64,000 nt of DNA from Paractinoplanes ovalisporus (GTDB lineage Bacteria > Actinomycetota > Actinomycetes > Mycobacteriales > Micromonosporaceae). The position numbers and the translations under genes were made by a program. Under the pieces are notes generated by a model that saw only the letters and a program-made list of their open reading frames with translations, was not told the DNA's origin and searched no databases. Of this stretch, positions 57,376-64,000 are shown in pieces. The stretch lies in assembly GCF_016834655.1 (NCBI RefSeq), contig NZ_JAENHP010000007.1, positions 310,001 to 374,000 on the forward strand. The letters run 5' to 3'. Each line of letters begins with the position of its first letter. Position 1 is the stretch's first letter.

Positions 57376-58520
57376 CAGCTCGGCACCTTCGCCGCCCGGT
57401 AGAACTCCGGCGCCGACCGTGTCGCCACCATGACCGTCTCGAAGTCGAGCAGGCCCTGGAAACCGCCGCTGCGGTCGACGACCAGGGCGACACCCGCGTT
57501 GGAGGTGAGCATCTCGTTGAGCGCTTCCGACAAAGTCGCGCCGGCCTGCACCACCGCGGCCACCGGCTCGCCGGCGGAGGACAGGTCGGAGCCCTCGAGG
57601 TCGCCGGCGTCGACCCAGCGCTGCGGGCGGCCGTCCGCGTCGAGCAGCAGCAACGCCGCCCGGCCGGAGGAGCGCAGGCGCTCGCGGGCCGCGGCCACGT
57701 CACCGTCGATGCGGGCGGTCGGCGCCCCGGTGTCCAGCCCGACGTCGCCGACCCGGCTCAGGTGCAGGCGCTTGAGCGACGCGCCGGCCCCGATGAAGTC
57801 CTCCACGTACGGGCTGGCCGGGTTGCTGAGGATGGCGGCCGGGGTGTCGAACTGGGCGATCTGCGAGCGCTCGCCGAGGATCGCGATCCGGTCGCCCAGC
57901 TTGATCGCCTCGTCGATGTCGTGCGTGACGAACACGATGGTCTTCTGGACCTGCTGCTGCAGGCGCAGGAACTCGTTCTGCAGCCGGTCGCGGGTGATCG
58001 GGTCGATCGCGCCGAACGGCTCGTCCATGAGCATGACCGGCGGGTCGGCCGCCATCGCCCGGGCCACCCCGATGCGCTGGCGCTGACCGCCGGAGAGCTG
58101 CTTCGGGTAGCGCCCGCGGAACTCCGACGGCTCCAGCCCGACCATGTCGAGCAGTTCGTCGACGCGCTCGCCGACGCGCCGCTTGTCCCAGCCGAGCAGC
58201 TTGGGCACGGTGGCGATGTTCTCGGCCACGGTGAAGTGGGGGAACAGGCCGATCTGCTGGATCACGTAGCCGATGCGCCGGCGCAGGGCGTCGGGGTCGG
58301 CGTTCGTGACGTCCTCGCCGTCGAGGAAGATGCGCCCCGACGTCGGCTCGATCAGCCGGTTGATCAGCTCCATCGTGGTCGTCTTGCCGCAGCCGGACGG
58401 GCCGACCAGCACGACGATCTCGCCGCGTGGCATGTCCATCGACACCTGGTCGACGGCCGGGTGGGGCTGGCCGCGGTAGGTCTTGGTCAGCTTGTCCAGC
58501 CGGATCATGGGTTCGGTCAT
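57375..58520 (-). CDS. Glycine betaine-type ABC transporter ATP-binding protein with CBS domains
   Basis: A 381-residue ATPase from ATG 58520. Walker A is VGPSGCGKTTTMELINRL, the ABC signature is QLSGGQRQRIGVARAMA, Walker B is VMLMDEPFGAIDP and the H-loop is FVTHDIDEA. Residues about 255-370 form a pair of degenerate CBS domains (AARERLRSSGRAALLLLDADG and SNAGVALVVDRSGGFQGLLD). In OpuA-type importers such domains sense ionic strength or c-di-AMP, so osmotic control at protein level is plausible. It is the ProV/OpuCA component. Its start overlaps the end of a 30-codon bridging ORF made of tandem repeats. Confidence 0.94.
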   Translation of the reverse strand: MTEPMIRLDKLTKTYRGQPHPAVDQVSMDMPRGEIVVLVGPSGCGKTTTMELINRLIEPTSGRIFLDGEDVTNADPDALRRRIGYVIQQIGLFPHFTVAENIATVPKLLGWDKRRVGERVDELLDMVGLEPSEFRGRYPKQLSGGQRQRIGVARAMAADPPVMLMDEPFGAIDPITRDRLQNEFLRLQQQVQKTIVFVTHDIDEAIKLGDRIAILGERSQIAQFDTPAAILSNPASPYVEDFIGAGASLKRLHLSRVGDVGLDTGAPTARIDGDVAAARERLRSSGRAALLLLDADGRPQRWVDAGDLEGSDLSSAGEPVAAVVQAGATLSEALNEMLTSNAGVALVVDRSGGFQGLLDFETVMVATRSAPEFYRAAKVPS

Positions 58521-58609
58521 CGGATCCCCCGGTTCGTTGGTGCGGTCATCGGATCCGCCGTGCCGTGTCCGTTGTTCATCGGGTCTGCCGGGTCGTGGCC
58601 TTGGTTCAT
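58517..58609 (-). CDS. 30-codon bridging ORF made of 30-bp tandem repeats
   Basis: Four TCAT-containing units at 58517, 58546, 58576 and 58606 are spaced 29, 30 and 30 bp. On the minus strand each gives a CCGATGA or similar box. The ATG in the first unit overlaps the stop of the upstream permease (ATGA). From there an open frame of 30 codons rich in Asn, Gly, Pro and Asp runs to a TGA that overlaps the ATPase start (ATGA). The ORF thus fills exactly the gap between two genes that would otherwise be coupled directly. It may encode nothing useful as a peptide but could carry ribosomes across. The reading frame is certain; real translation is inference. Confidence 0.5.
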   Translation of the reverse strand: MNQGHDPADPMNNGHGTADPMTAPTNRGIR

Positions 58610-59250
58610 CGGATCCCCCTCGCCGTGGTCACGCGGCGCAGCAGGATGAAGAAGGCGTCGAAGAGCAGGGCCACGACGACGATGCCGAGCGTGCCGCCGA
58701 GAACGAGGTTGAGCGCGAACGGGCTGCCCAGCGAGCGCAGCCCGCGGAAGATCTCGTTGCCCAGGCCGGGGCCGTTGACGAGGGCGGCGATGGCCGCGAT
58801 GCCGACTACGACCTGCGTCGAGACCCGGACGCCGGTGAGGACCACGGGCCAGGCGAGCGGGAGCTCGACCCGCAGGAAGCGGCGCCACGACCCCATGCCC
58901 ATGCCACGCGCGGCCTGCAGCACACCCCGGTCGACCGAGCCGAGGCCCACGACGGTGTTGCGCACGATGGGCAGCAGCGCGTAGAGCACGAGCGCGACCA
59001 CGGCAGGCGGTGTCCCCAGGCCCAGCAGCGGGATGAACATCGCGAAGAGCGCCAGGGACGGGATCGTCAGCAGCGTGGAGGACACGGCGAGGATCATCGG
59101 GCGCAGCCGCGCGGACCGGTGGGCGAGCACGCCCAGGGCGCAGCCGAGGACCAGGGCGATGCCGATGGACATGGCCACGACCATCACGTGGTCGACGGCC
59201 TCTTCGAACAATGGCTCTGCGTTGTCGGTCAGATACTCGTAAAAATCCAT
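58606..59250 (-). CDS. Glycine betaine-type ABC transporter permease (first)
   Basis: A 214-residue permease with five or six hydrophobic segments. Its EAA region is SVDRGVLQAARGMGMGSWRR followed by FLRVELPLAWPVVLTGVRVS. It is the first gene of the operon permease - ATPase - permease - binding protein, typical of OpuC/YehZYXW-type osmolyte importers. The stop is inside the first unit of a 30-bp repeat. A 400-base upstream region separates it from the esterase genes. Confidence 0.92.
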   Translation of the reverse strand: MDFYEYLTDNAEPLFEEAVDHVMVVAMSIGIALVLGCALGVLAHRSARLRPMILAVSSTLLTIPSLALFAMFIPLLGLGTPPAVVALVLYALLPIVRNTVVGLGSVDRGVLQAARGMGMGSWRRFLRVELPLAWPVVLTGVRVSTQVVVGIAAIAALVNGPGLGNEIFRGLRSLGSPFALNLVLGGTLGIVVVALLFDAFFILLRRVTTARGIR

Positions 59251-59651
59251 AGGCTCTCATCGGGCCGGGGACAGATTAAAGGCGCACAGCCGAGGCCGTG
59301 CGCCGGCGATTCAAAAATTCGTCGTCGACCATAGTTGATCAGGGCAAGCGGAACCATCATAGGGGCCGTTCCGGCCCTGCTTCATGACAGTCTCATGACA
59401 AGTGCGCAATGATTTGACAATCACCACGTTGGATGGCTATGGCCCGCGTTAATGGTTTCGAAACAGACACAATATACAGTCATGGGGTTGCGGCGGTGCA
59501 GCTCAGGGGTTTGGCGCGCTGACCTTCCGCGTTGATATGATCGCGTTGAGTGCATATATGTGAACATTCTCGCGCGGACGCGCTGTGTCGCTGAAAAGTT
59601 GCGTGACACCGGATTTTGAGTCCGTGATCACACTGGTGAACTCCAGGGGAT
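59251..59651. other. 401-base intergenic region, promoter of the osmolyte operon
   Basis: The stretch is clearly richer in A+T than its surroundings, mainly at 59320-59640, and contains no supported gene. A short GGCGCAC/GTGCGCC hairpin (59281-59304) lies in the presumed leader of the permease gene. Short open frames here (for example 59421-59609 on the minus strand) lack coding bias. It should contain the promoter of the osmolyte operon and the 3' region of the esterase transcript; both run on the minus strand. Confidence 0.5.
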
Positions 59652-60611
59652 CTACGCATTCAGATAGGCCGCGAGCGGGATATTCTGCTCGCGCAGAGCG
59701 GTGGTGATAAGACCCGCGATCTGTTTCGCACCGGCCGCCTCGAAGTGCGTGTGGTCGTTGCAGAAGAACGCGCCGACCGCGCCCGCCGTGTAGTCGCCGT
59801 TGTTCGGGCACAGCCGCAGCGAGTTGTAGAGAGCCACGCTCCGGGCGTGCAGATCGATCACCGGTACGCCGTTGGCCGCGGCCGCCTCCTTCGTCTGGGT
59901 CACGAAGCCGCGGTTGCCCACCGCCGTACTGCCGCTGCAGGTGATCGCCGCGACCGGGGTGACGAGGATCGGCTTGACGCCGCGGTTCTTCGCGGCCGAC
60001 ACCATCACGCCGAGCAGCTCCTGGAAGCGGGCCGGGCCGACATGTCGCGGGCAGTTCGCGTCGCCGTCGTTGATGCCGAACTGGACGATCAGGTAGTCGC
60101 CCGCCTTGAAGCCGGTGGTGGTGTTGAGCATGGCCGACCACCGTGAGCTGTAGGCGGTCGAGCTGAGGGTGCACTCGCCGGCGGTGTCCTTCGCCGAGGT
60201 CACGTTGCCCTCGTACAGCCAGGTCTGGATGCTGCGGCCGCCGACGGCGCTGTTCTGCACGGTGACGCCGGAATTGAAGTACGGGGCGAACTGGCTGCCC
60301 CAGCCGATCGGGCAGGTGCTCGCGTTCATCATCGTGGAGTCGCCCGCCATCCACACCTTGACCGGTGCCGCGGCCCGGAGATTGGTGAGTGTGTAGTTGG
60401 CGGCGCAGGCCGGGGCGGTGACGGCGGCGTGGGCCGGGGCGGGGGTGATGCCGAAGCCACCGGCCGTGACAGCCAGGGCGGCGGTCGCGAGGGCCCGTCC
60501 CATCAGGGCTGGGCGCTTGGTCGGGGTGTCGTACCGGGTCGGAGTCGTGTGCTTGGTGGGAGCGTCGCGCCGCGTCGGGGTCGTGTGCTTGTCAGGAGCT
60601 TCGCGCCGCAT
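59652..60611 (-). CDS. Secreted SGNH esterase, rhamnogalacturonan acetylesterase (CE12)-like
   Basis: Frame of 319 residues from ATG 60611, which shares one base with the upstream gene's stop (TGATG). The first 36 residues are three copies of a Thr/Pro/Lys 12-mer (TKHTTPTR type), followed by MGRALATAALAVTAGGFGI, a normal signal peptide. The functional start may therefore be ATG 60503. The catalytic domain has VKVWMAGDSTMMN (Ser), QNSAVGGRSIQTW, IVQFGINDGDAN (Asn) and CNDHTHFEAAGAKQIAGLI (Asp/His). This is the layout of rhamnogalacturonan acetylesterases, which remove acetyl groups from pectin side regions. It is the second gene of a two-esterase operon. Confidence 0.87.
   Translation of the reverse strand: MRREAPDKHTTPTRRDAPTKHTTPTRYDTPTKRPALMGRALATAALAVTAGGFGITPAPAHAAVTAPACAANYTLTNLRAAAPVKVWMAGDSTMMNASTCPIGWGSQFAPYFNSGVTVQNSAVGGRSIQTWLYEGNVTSAKDTAGECTLSSTAYSSRWSAMLNTTTGFKAGDYLIVQFGINDGDANCPRHVGPARFQELLGVMVSAAKNRGVKPILVTPVAAITCSGSTAVGNRGFVTQTKEAAAANGVPVIDLHARSVALYNSLRLCPNNGDYTAGAVGAFFCNDHTHFEAAGAKQIAGLITTALREQNIPLAAYLNA
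60503..60611 (-). repeat. 36-bp tandem repeats before the esterase signal peptide
   Basis: Three in-frame 36-bp units encode RREAPDKHTTPT, RRDAPTKHTTPT and RYDTPTKRPALM. They lie exactly between the TGATG junction with the upstream gene and the ATG that begins a normal Sec signal. Units stay in frame, so coupling and translation are preserved, much as in the bridging ORF at 58517-58609. Confidence 0.8.
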
Positions 60612-61711
60612 CAGAGCCTCGCCCTCAGGATCGGGATGAGCCGGTCGGCGATCGCCTGGTGGCCCTTGTCGTTGGGGTGGACGGAGTCGCTGAGGCCGTC
60701 CGACGGGAGCCAGCCGGTCGTGTCCACATAGAACACGTTCGCGTCGCCGGCCGTGGTGCGGGCCTGCACGGCGGCCTGCGTCTCGACCGCGTACCGGCCG
60801 ATGAAAGTGCGCAGGGCGAAGAGCTTCGCGTACGGAAATGTGGCCCGGATCCTGGCCAGGAAAGTCGTGTACCTGGCCTGGAAGTCGGCGCCGCTCACGC
60901 CGTGGCTCTTGTCGTTGGTGCCCAGGTTGATGACCACGCCGTCGGCGGTGTAGCGGGTGAAGTCCCACTGGTCGGTGCCGGCCTGCCCGCCGCTGGACAT
61001 CCAGTAGCGTGTCTCGTGCGCCCAGCAGCCGTCCGTGGTCTCGGACAGGCACATGCCGCCGATCGCGATCTGGGTGTGGTCGAAGCCGAGTTGCTCGCCG
61101 GATTTGAACGCGTAGTCGGTGACGGCCAGCTGGCTGCTCGTCGTGCCGGCCGTGATCGAGTCGCCGACGAACTCGACCAGGCGGGGGCGGGCCGTCGGCT
61201 TGACGGTGGTCGCGCCCGCGTCGAGCGTCAGCCCCTGGAAGACGGCGTCGCCGGTGTAGGAGCCGGCCACCTGCCGATAGCTGACGGTCAGAGTGTGGTT
61301 GCCGGCGGCCAGAGCGGTGGGGGTCAGGTTGATCGTTCCCGAGCCGGTGAACGCGGTGAACGCTTTGCCGTCGATACTGGCCCACAGGGTGATGGTGTTG
61401 CGCTGCTTGAGTTTCACGGTCCGGCCGGTGAACCCGACCCGGAGGTAGGCGCCGGCCCAGTAGGGCACGTACGCCGAGGGGTTGGTCTTGTTCCAGCGCC
61501 CGACGAAGCTGATGTTGGCGTCGCCCGGCGAGCCGTCCCCGGTCGCGGCCAGTGCTACCTGTGCTTCTGGTTGTCCGTCCGTGGTTGCGGCCCGTGCTGC
61601 CGGCGCTCCTGGTGTCCCGCCTGCAGTTGCGGCCCGGGCCGGCGGCGCGAGTGTCCAGCCGGCCAGCGCCGTCACGACGATCATGGCCACCCAACTCAGG
61701 CGACGTCGCAT
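60611..61711 (-). CDS. Secreted CE2-like SGNH esterase
   Basis: A 366-residue protein from ATG 61711 (AGAGGAA 7 bases upstream; the frame is open to 61750 but unsupported). A Sec signal (RRRLSWVAMIVVTALAGWTL) is followed by three 14-residue Ala/Gly/Thr-rich repeats (ARAATAGGTPGAPA, ARAATTDGQPEAQV, ALAATGDGSPGDAN). Then come a jelly-roll (ISFVGRWNKTNPSAYVPYWA, VGFTGRTVKLKQRN) and an SGNH domain with LVEFVGDSITAGT (Ser), IAIGGMCL, VVINLGTNDKSHG (Asn) and SDSVHPNDKGHQ (Asp/His). The arrangement is that of CE2 acetyl esterases on xylan or mannan. A CebR-type box lies upstream in the region shared with the divergent GH43 gene. Confidence 0.88.
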   Translation of the reverse strand: MRRRLSWVAMIVVTALAGWTLAPPARAATAGGTPGAPAARAATTDGQPEAQVALAATGDGSPGDANISFVGRWNKTNPSAYVPYWAGAYLRVGFTGRTVKLKQRNTITLWASIDGKAFTAFTGSGTINLTPTALAAGNHTLTVSYRQVAGSYTGDAVFQGLTLDAGATTVKPTARPRLVEFVGDSITAGTTSSQLAVTDYAFKSGEQLGFDHTQIAIGGMCLSETTDGCWAHETRYWMSSGGQAGTDQWDFTRYTADGVVINLGTNDKSHGVSGADFQARYTTFLARIRATFPYAKLFALRTFIGRYAVETQAAVQARTTAGDANVFYVDTTGWLPSDGLSDSVHPNDKGHQAIADRLIPILRARL

Positions 61712-61736
61712 TCCGTGTTCCTCTCGCGTCCTAATC

Positions 61737-61748
61737 GGGAGCGCTCCC
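61737..61748. promoter_or_regulatory. GGGAGCGCTCCC, CebR/LacI-type operator
   Basis: With its flanks (C before, A after) this matches 13 of 14 positions of the actinomycete CebR/CelR box TGGGAGCGCTCCCA. It lies 26 bases before the esterase start and 164 bases before the divergent GH43 start, so it could control both. CebR-type regulators respond to cello-oligosaccharides; which LacI protein binds here is unknown. Confidence 0.7.
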
Positions 61749-61911
61749 ACGTGCGCGATGGGTCAAATCGTCGTATGGATATAGACGGATGTCAATGAAA
61801 AGGAAGGTTGCCCGAAAGGCTCGTTTCCGCCGTCATGCGCTGCCGGGCGGCTTACGATGCATCGACGGAGCCCGATCCCCCAAGTGTGGGCCCGCCGATG
61901 GAGGTATCCCC

Positions 61912-63351
61912 ATGCCCCGAATCGCTCCCCGCCGGTGGTGGCTCGCGCTCGTCGCGCTCACCGGGCTGGTCCTCACGTTCGCCGTGAGCGGCCTGGCCCG
62001 CGCCGAACCGGTGTCCACGCTGGCCGCGGGCACGTTCCGCAACCCGGTCGGCGTCAAACCGGACCCGTTCATGACGTACTTCAACGGCAGCTACTACCTG
62101 ACGATGACCGAGGGCGACTCGATCAAGATGCGCCGTTCGGCCAGCGTGGCCGGGCTGCTCAACGCGCCCGCCACCGAGGTGTGGCGTGACACCAACGCCT
62201 CGCGCAACAAGGAGGTGTGGGCGCCGGAGTTCTACCGGCTCAACGGCCTCTGGTACATGTACTACACCGCCGACGACGGGGTGGACGAGAACCACCGGCT
62301 CTACGTGCTCGAGTCCAGCGGCGACAACCCGCTCGGGCCGTACCACTTCAAGGCGCGCCTGGTGCCCCCGAACCGCGACGTGTTCGCCATCGACCCCGGC
62401 ATCATGCAGCACAACGGGCGGCTCTACCTGGCCTGGGCCGGCACCAACGCCTACCAGCACAACGGCATCAACGTGGCCCCGATGTCGAACCCGTGGACGG
62501 TGTCGGGCAACGCGGTCGCGATCAACGCCGCCGGCGGCTGCCCCGAGGTGCGCGAGGGTCCCGAGTTCCTCTACCGCAACGGCCGTACGTGGATGACCTA
62601 CTCCGCCTGTGACACCGGCAAACCCGACTACCAGGTCTGGCAGTTGAGCATCGCCGGCACCGCCGACCCGCTCAACCCGGCCAACTGGCAGCAGCGCAGC
62701 GGCGCCGTCTTCGCCCGGTCCGATGCCCGCGGCGTGTTCGGCCCCGGTCACCACGCGTTCTTCAAGAGCCCCGACGGCGCCCAGGATTGGATCGTCTATC
62801 ACGCCAAGACGACCAGCGTCTTCACGTACACCAACCGCACGACGCGGGTGCAGCGCATCACCTGGAACGCCGACGGCAGCCCCAACCTCGGGGTGCCGCT
62901 GGCCATCGGCGCCACCCAGGACCTGCCGTCCGGAGACCCCGGCCCGTCGACCTCCTGGATCAACAACGACGGCCGTACGAGCGGAAACGGTTCCCTCACG
63001 TACGGCGGTGCGTGGAGCTCCGGCACGGGCTGCGCCGCCCAGTGCTTCTGGGGCGACGACCACTGGAGCGGGGCCACTGGCGCGACGGCGACGTTCACCT
63101 TCACCGGAACCCAGCTGGCCCTGCTCTCGGTGCGCGACGTCGGCAACGGCATCGCCGCGATCAGCGTCGACGGCGGCGCCGAGCAGAGGATCGACTTCTA
63201 CAACGCGATCCGGGTCGGGGAGGCGCTGAACTGGCTCTCACCCAAGCTCGCGTACGGAACCCACACCGTCCGCGTCCGCGTGACCGGCGAGCGCAACGCC
63301 GCCTCCAACGGCACCGTCATCAGCATCGACCGGGCCGAGATCTGGTCCTGA
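61912..63351 (+). CDS. Secreted GH43-family glycoside hydrolase with C-terminal beta domain
   Basis: A 479-residue protein from ATG 61912 (GGAGGT 6 bases before). The signal is RRWWLALVALTGLVLTFAVS with cleavage near AEP. The five-bladed GH43 propeller (about 38-330) has the catalytic base Asp in NPVGVKPDPFMTYFNGSYYL, the pKa modulator in FAIDPGIMQHNGRLYLAWAG, and the acid Glu in EVREGPEFLYRNGRTWMTY. Residues about 345-479 form a jelly-roll-like domain (ATFTFTGTQLALLSVRD, ISVDGGAEQRIDFYN, THTVRVRVTGE) probably for carbohydrate binding. GH43 members cut arabinan, xylan or galactan side chains; subfamily is not decided here. It fits the plant-wall esterases next to it. Confidence 0.9.
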   Translation: MPRIAPRRWWLALVALTGLVLTFAVSGLARAEPVSTLAAGTFRNPVGVKPDPFMTYFNGSYYLTMTEGDSIKMRRSASVAGLLNAPATEVWRDTNASRNKEVWAPEFYRLNGLWYMYYTADDGVDENHRLYVLESSGDNPLGPYHFKARLVPPNRDVFAIDPGIMQHNGRLYLAWAGTNAYQHNGINVAPMSNPWTVSGNAVAINAAGGCPEVREGPEFLYRNGRTWMTYSACDTGKPDYQVWQLSIAGTADPLNPANWQQRSGAVFARSDARGVFGPGHHAFFKSPDGAQDWIVYHAKTTSVFTYTNRTTRVQRITWNADGSPNLGVPLAIGATQDLPSGDPGPSTSWINNDGRTSGNGSLTYGGAWSSGTGCAAQCFWGDDHWSGATGATATFTFTGTQLALLSVRDVGNGIAAISVDGGAEQRIDFYNAIRVGEALNWLSPKLAYGTHTVRVRVTGERNAASNGTVISIDRAEIWS

Positions 63352-63369
63352 CCCTCCGAGCCTTGGTCG

Positions 63370-63398
63370 CCGGAGCTGACGGGCCACGTCAGCTCCGG
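63370..63398. terminator. Hairpin terminator between GH43 and DUF218 genes
   Basis: A perfect 12-bp stem (CCGGAGCTGACG with CGTCAGCTCCGG) and a 5-base loop lie 18 bases after the GH43 stop and overlap the stop of the convergent gene. It can serve both directions. Confidence 0.75.
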
Positions 63399-64000
63399 GC
63401 CAGGGCGGTCTCGACCGCCGAGCTCCGGGGCGAGGTGACCGCCGGGGGCCGCTGTCGTACGGCGTCCCAGGCGGCCTTCCCGCTCGCGAAGTAGTCACGC
63501 ACCGACTTCTCCGCGAGCAGTGCCCGGCCACAGCCGTCGCACCGCGCCCGGACGCCGTCAACGTCCAGCCCGAGGCTGCGGCAGAGCGTCACCGCGCGCG
63601 ACAGGTGGTAGGACTGGGTGACAATCAGGGCGCGCCGCACCCCGTAGACGTCCCGGGCCCGCACGCAGGAGTCGTAGGTGTCCAGGCCATTCGGGTCGGC
63701 CACCACCCGGGCGGGGTCGACCCCGAGGGTTCCGGTCAAATAGGCGGTCATCGCGGCCGGTTCGTCACCGGAGTCGCCACCGCCGTCACCCGAGACCAGC
63801 GCCACCCGGGCCCGGCCACTGGTGACCAGTTCGGCGGCGGTCTGCAGGCGCCCGGCCAGCCGCGCTTCCGGCTGCCCACCCGCACCGACCGTCGTCCCCA
63901 GCACTATGACCACGTCAGCCGTGGGCGCATCAGCGGCATCATGCACATGCCCCACGGCGGCGGTGGTGGTCCAGATCCAGGGCGCGCTGACCATAAGCAG
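63389..64000 (-). CDS. SanA/YdcF-like DUF218 membrane-associated protein (5' partial)
   Basis: At least 203 codons run to the window edge; an ATG at 63994 is possible but the preceding LLMVSAPWIW stretch looks like the end of a membrane helix that continues outside. The DUF218 domain is clear: ADVVIVLGTTVGAGGQPEARL, LVSGDGGGDSGDEPAAM, DPNGLDTYDSCVRARDVYG and ALIVTQSYHLSRAV. Such proteins (SanA, YdcF) are linked with envelope integrity, but their reaction is not known. It has a closing Cys-x2-Cys (CDGCGRALL). It is convergent with the GH43 gene across a shared hairpin. Confidence 0.88.
   Translation of the reverse strand: MLMVSAPWIWTTTAAVGHVHDAADAPTADVVIVLGTTVGAGGQPEARLAGRLQTAAELVTSGRARVALVSGDGGGDSGDEPAAMTAYLTGTLGVDPARVVADPNGLDTYDSCVRARDVYGVRRALIVTQSYHLSRAVTLCRSLGLDVDGVRARCDGCGRALLAEKSVRDYFASGKAAWDAVRQRPPAVTSPRSSAVETALARS

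Noticed and set aside
1..64000. tRNA, rRNA, insertion sequence or prophage genes
   Set aside because: Reading both strands gave no cloverleaf with CCA-type ends, transposase motifs or phage structural genes. A dedicated scan (tRNAscan-type, Rfam) would be needed to exclude small RNAs.
1..64000. Apparent excess of the hexamer CGTACG
   Set aside because: It appears often, in coding and non-coding sequence alike, but I could not count it against a proper background. It may simply be a lineage-typical word.

Overview
The window is a high-GC actinomycete chromosome segment. Evidence: strongly GC-biased third codon positions, many GTG and a few TTG starts, long runs of 4-base ATGA/GTGA gene overlaps, a mycothiol-dependent-type maleylpyruvate isomerase homologue, and a dense set of secreted plant and fungal polysaccharide enzymes. 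The content fits Micromonosporaceae, with Actinoplanes or a close relative as the best guess. That placement is inference. I saw no rRNA, tRNA, insertion sequence, prophage or CRISPR array.

Layout. 0-12 kb: the end of a TPR protein, two coupled paralogues sharing a YSGRPNP motif, a subtilase with a separate propeptide-like gene, a NarL-type two-component system, a CPBP protease, an unknown membrane protein, a DinB-type enzyme, an OmpR-type two-component system, a lipid-linked glycosyltransferase pair and an unlisted 52-residue gene. 12-20 kb: a PRC-barrel protein, then a tightly overlapping operon on the minus strand (SIS isomerase, BadF-type kinase, EamA transporter, PfkB kinase, class II aldolase, permease). 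It is divergent from a GntR regulator and looks like amino-sugar (galactosamine) catabolism through tagatose phosphates. 20-25 kb: a TetX-like monooxygenase with its TetR regulator, then a three-gene operon of an EACC1-type protein, a caspase-TPR protein and a minimal ClpB-like AAA+ protein. This last operon is the most interesting system in the window and is probably a conflict or cell-death module.

25-32 kb: a Gfo/Idh/MocA oxidoreductase, a ROK regulator, a carbohydrate ABC importer and a DUF4832-type secreted protein. 32-37 kb: a GGDEF membrane protein whose start is disrupted by a 13-bp duplication, a lone mraY, a Tat-exported beta-helix protein, a TetR fragment and an AraC regulator. 37-49 kb: an ABC importer in one operon with GH78, GH92 and GH38 glycosidases. 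49-64 kb: an operon of GH114, SigE-type sigma factor and CU044_5270-type membrane protein; GH64-CBM13; a TolB-like protein; CBM2-CE2; a glycine-betaine-type ABC operon; two SGNH esterases; GH43; and a DUF218 protein.

Themes. Polysaccharide use dominates. The GH114 enzyme (polygalactosamine cleavage) could feed the galactosamine-type operon 33 kb away. Palindromes with a GAGCGCTC core (LacI/CebR-like) lie in front of secreted enzymes. Short tandem-repeat expansions of 13 to 42 bp occur repeatedly at gene boundaries and linkers, several of them exactly at stop/start junctions. One of these created a 30-codon bridging ORF that keeps two transporter genes translationally coupled. All coordinates and motifs come from reading the sequence. 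Family names come from motif recognition without database searches.
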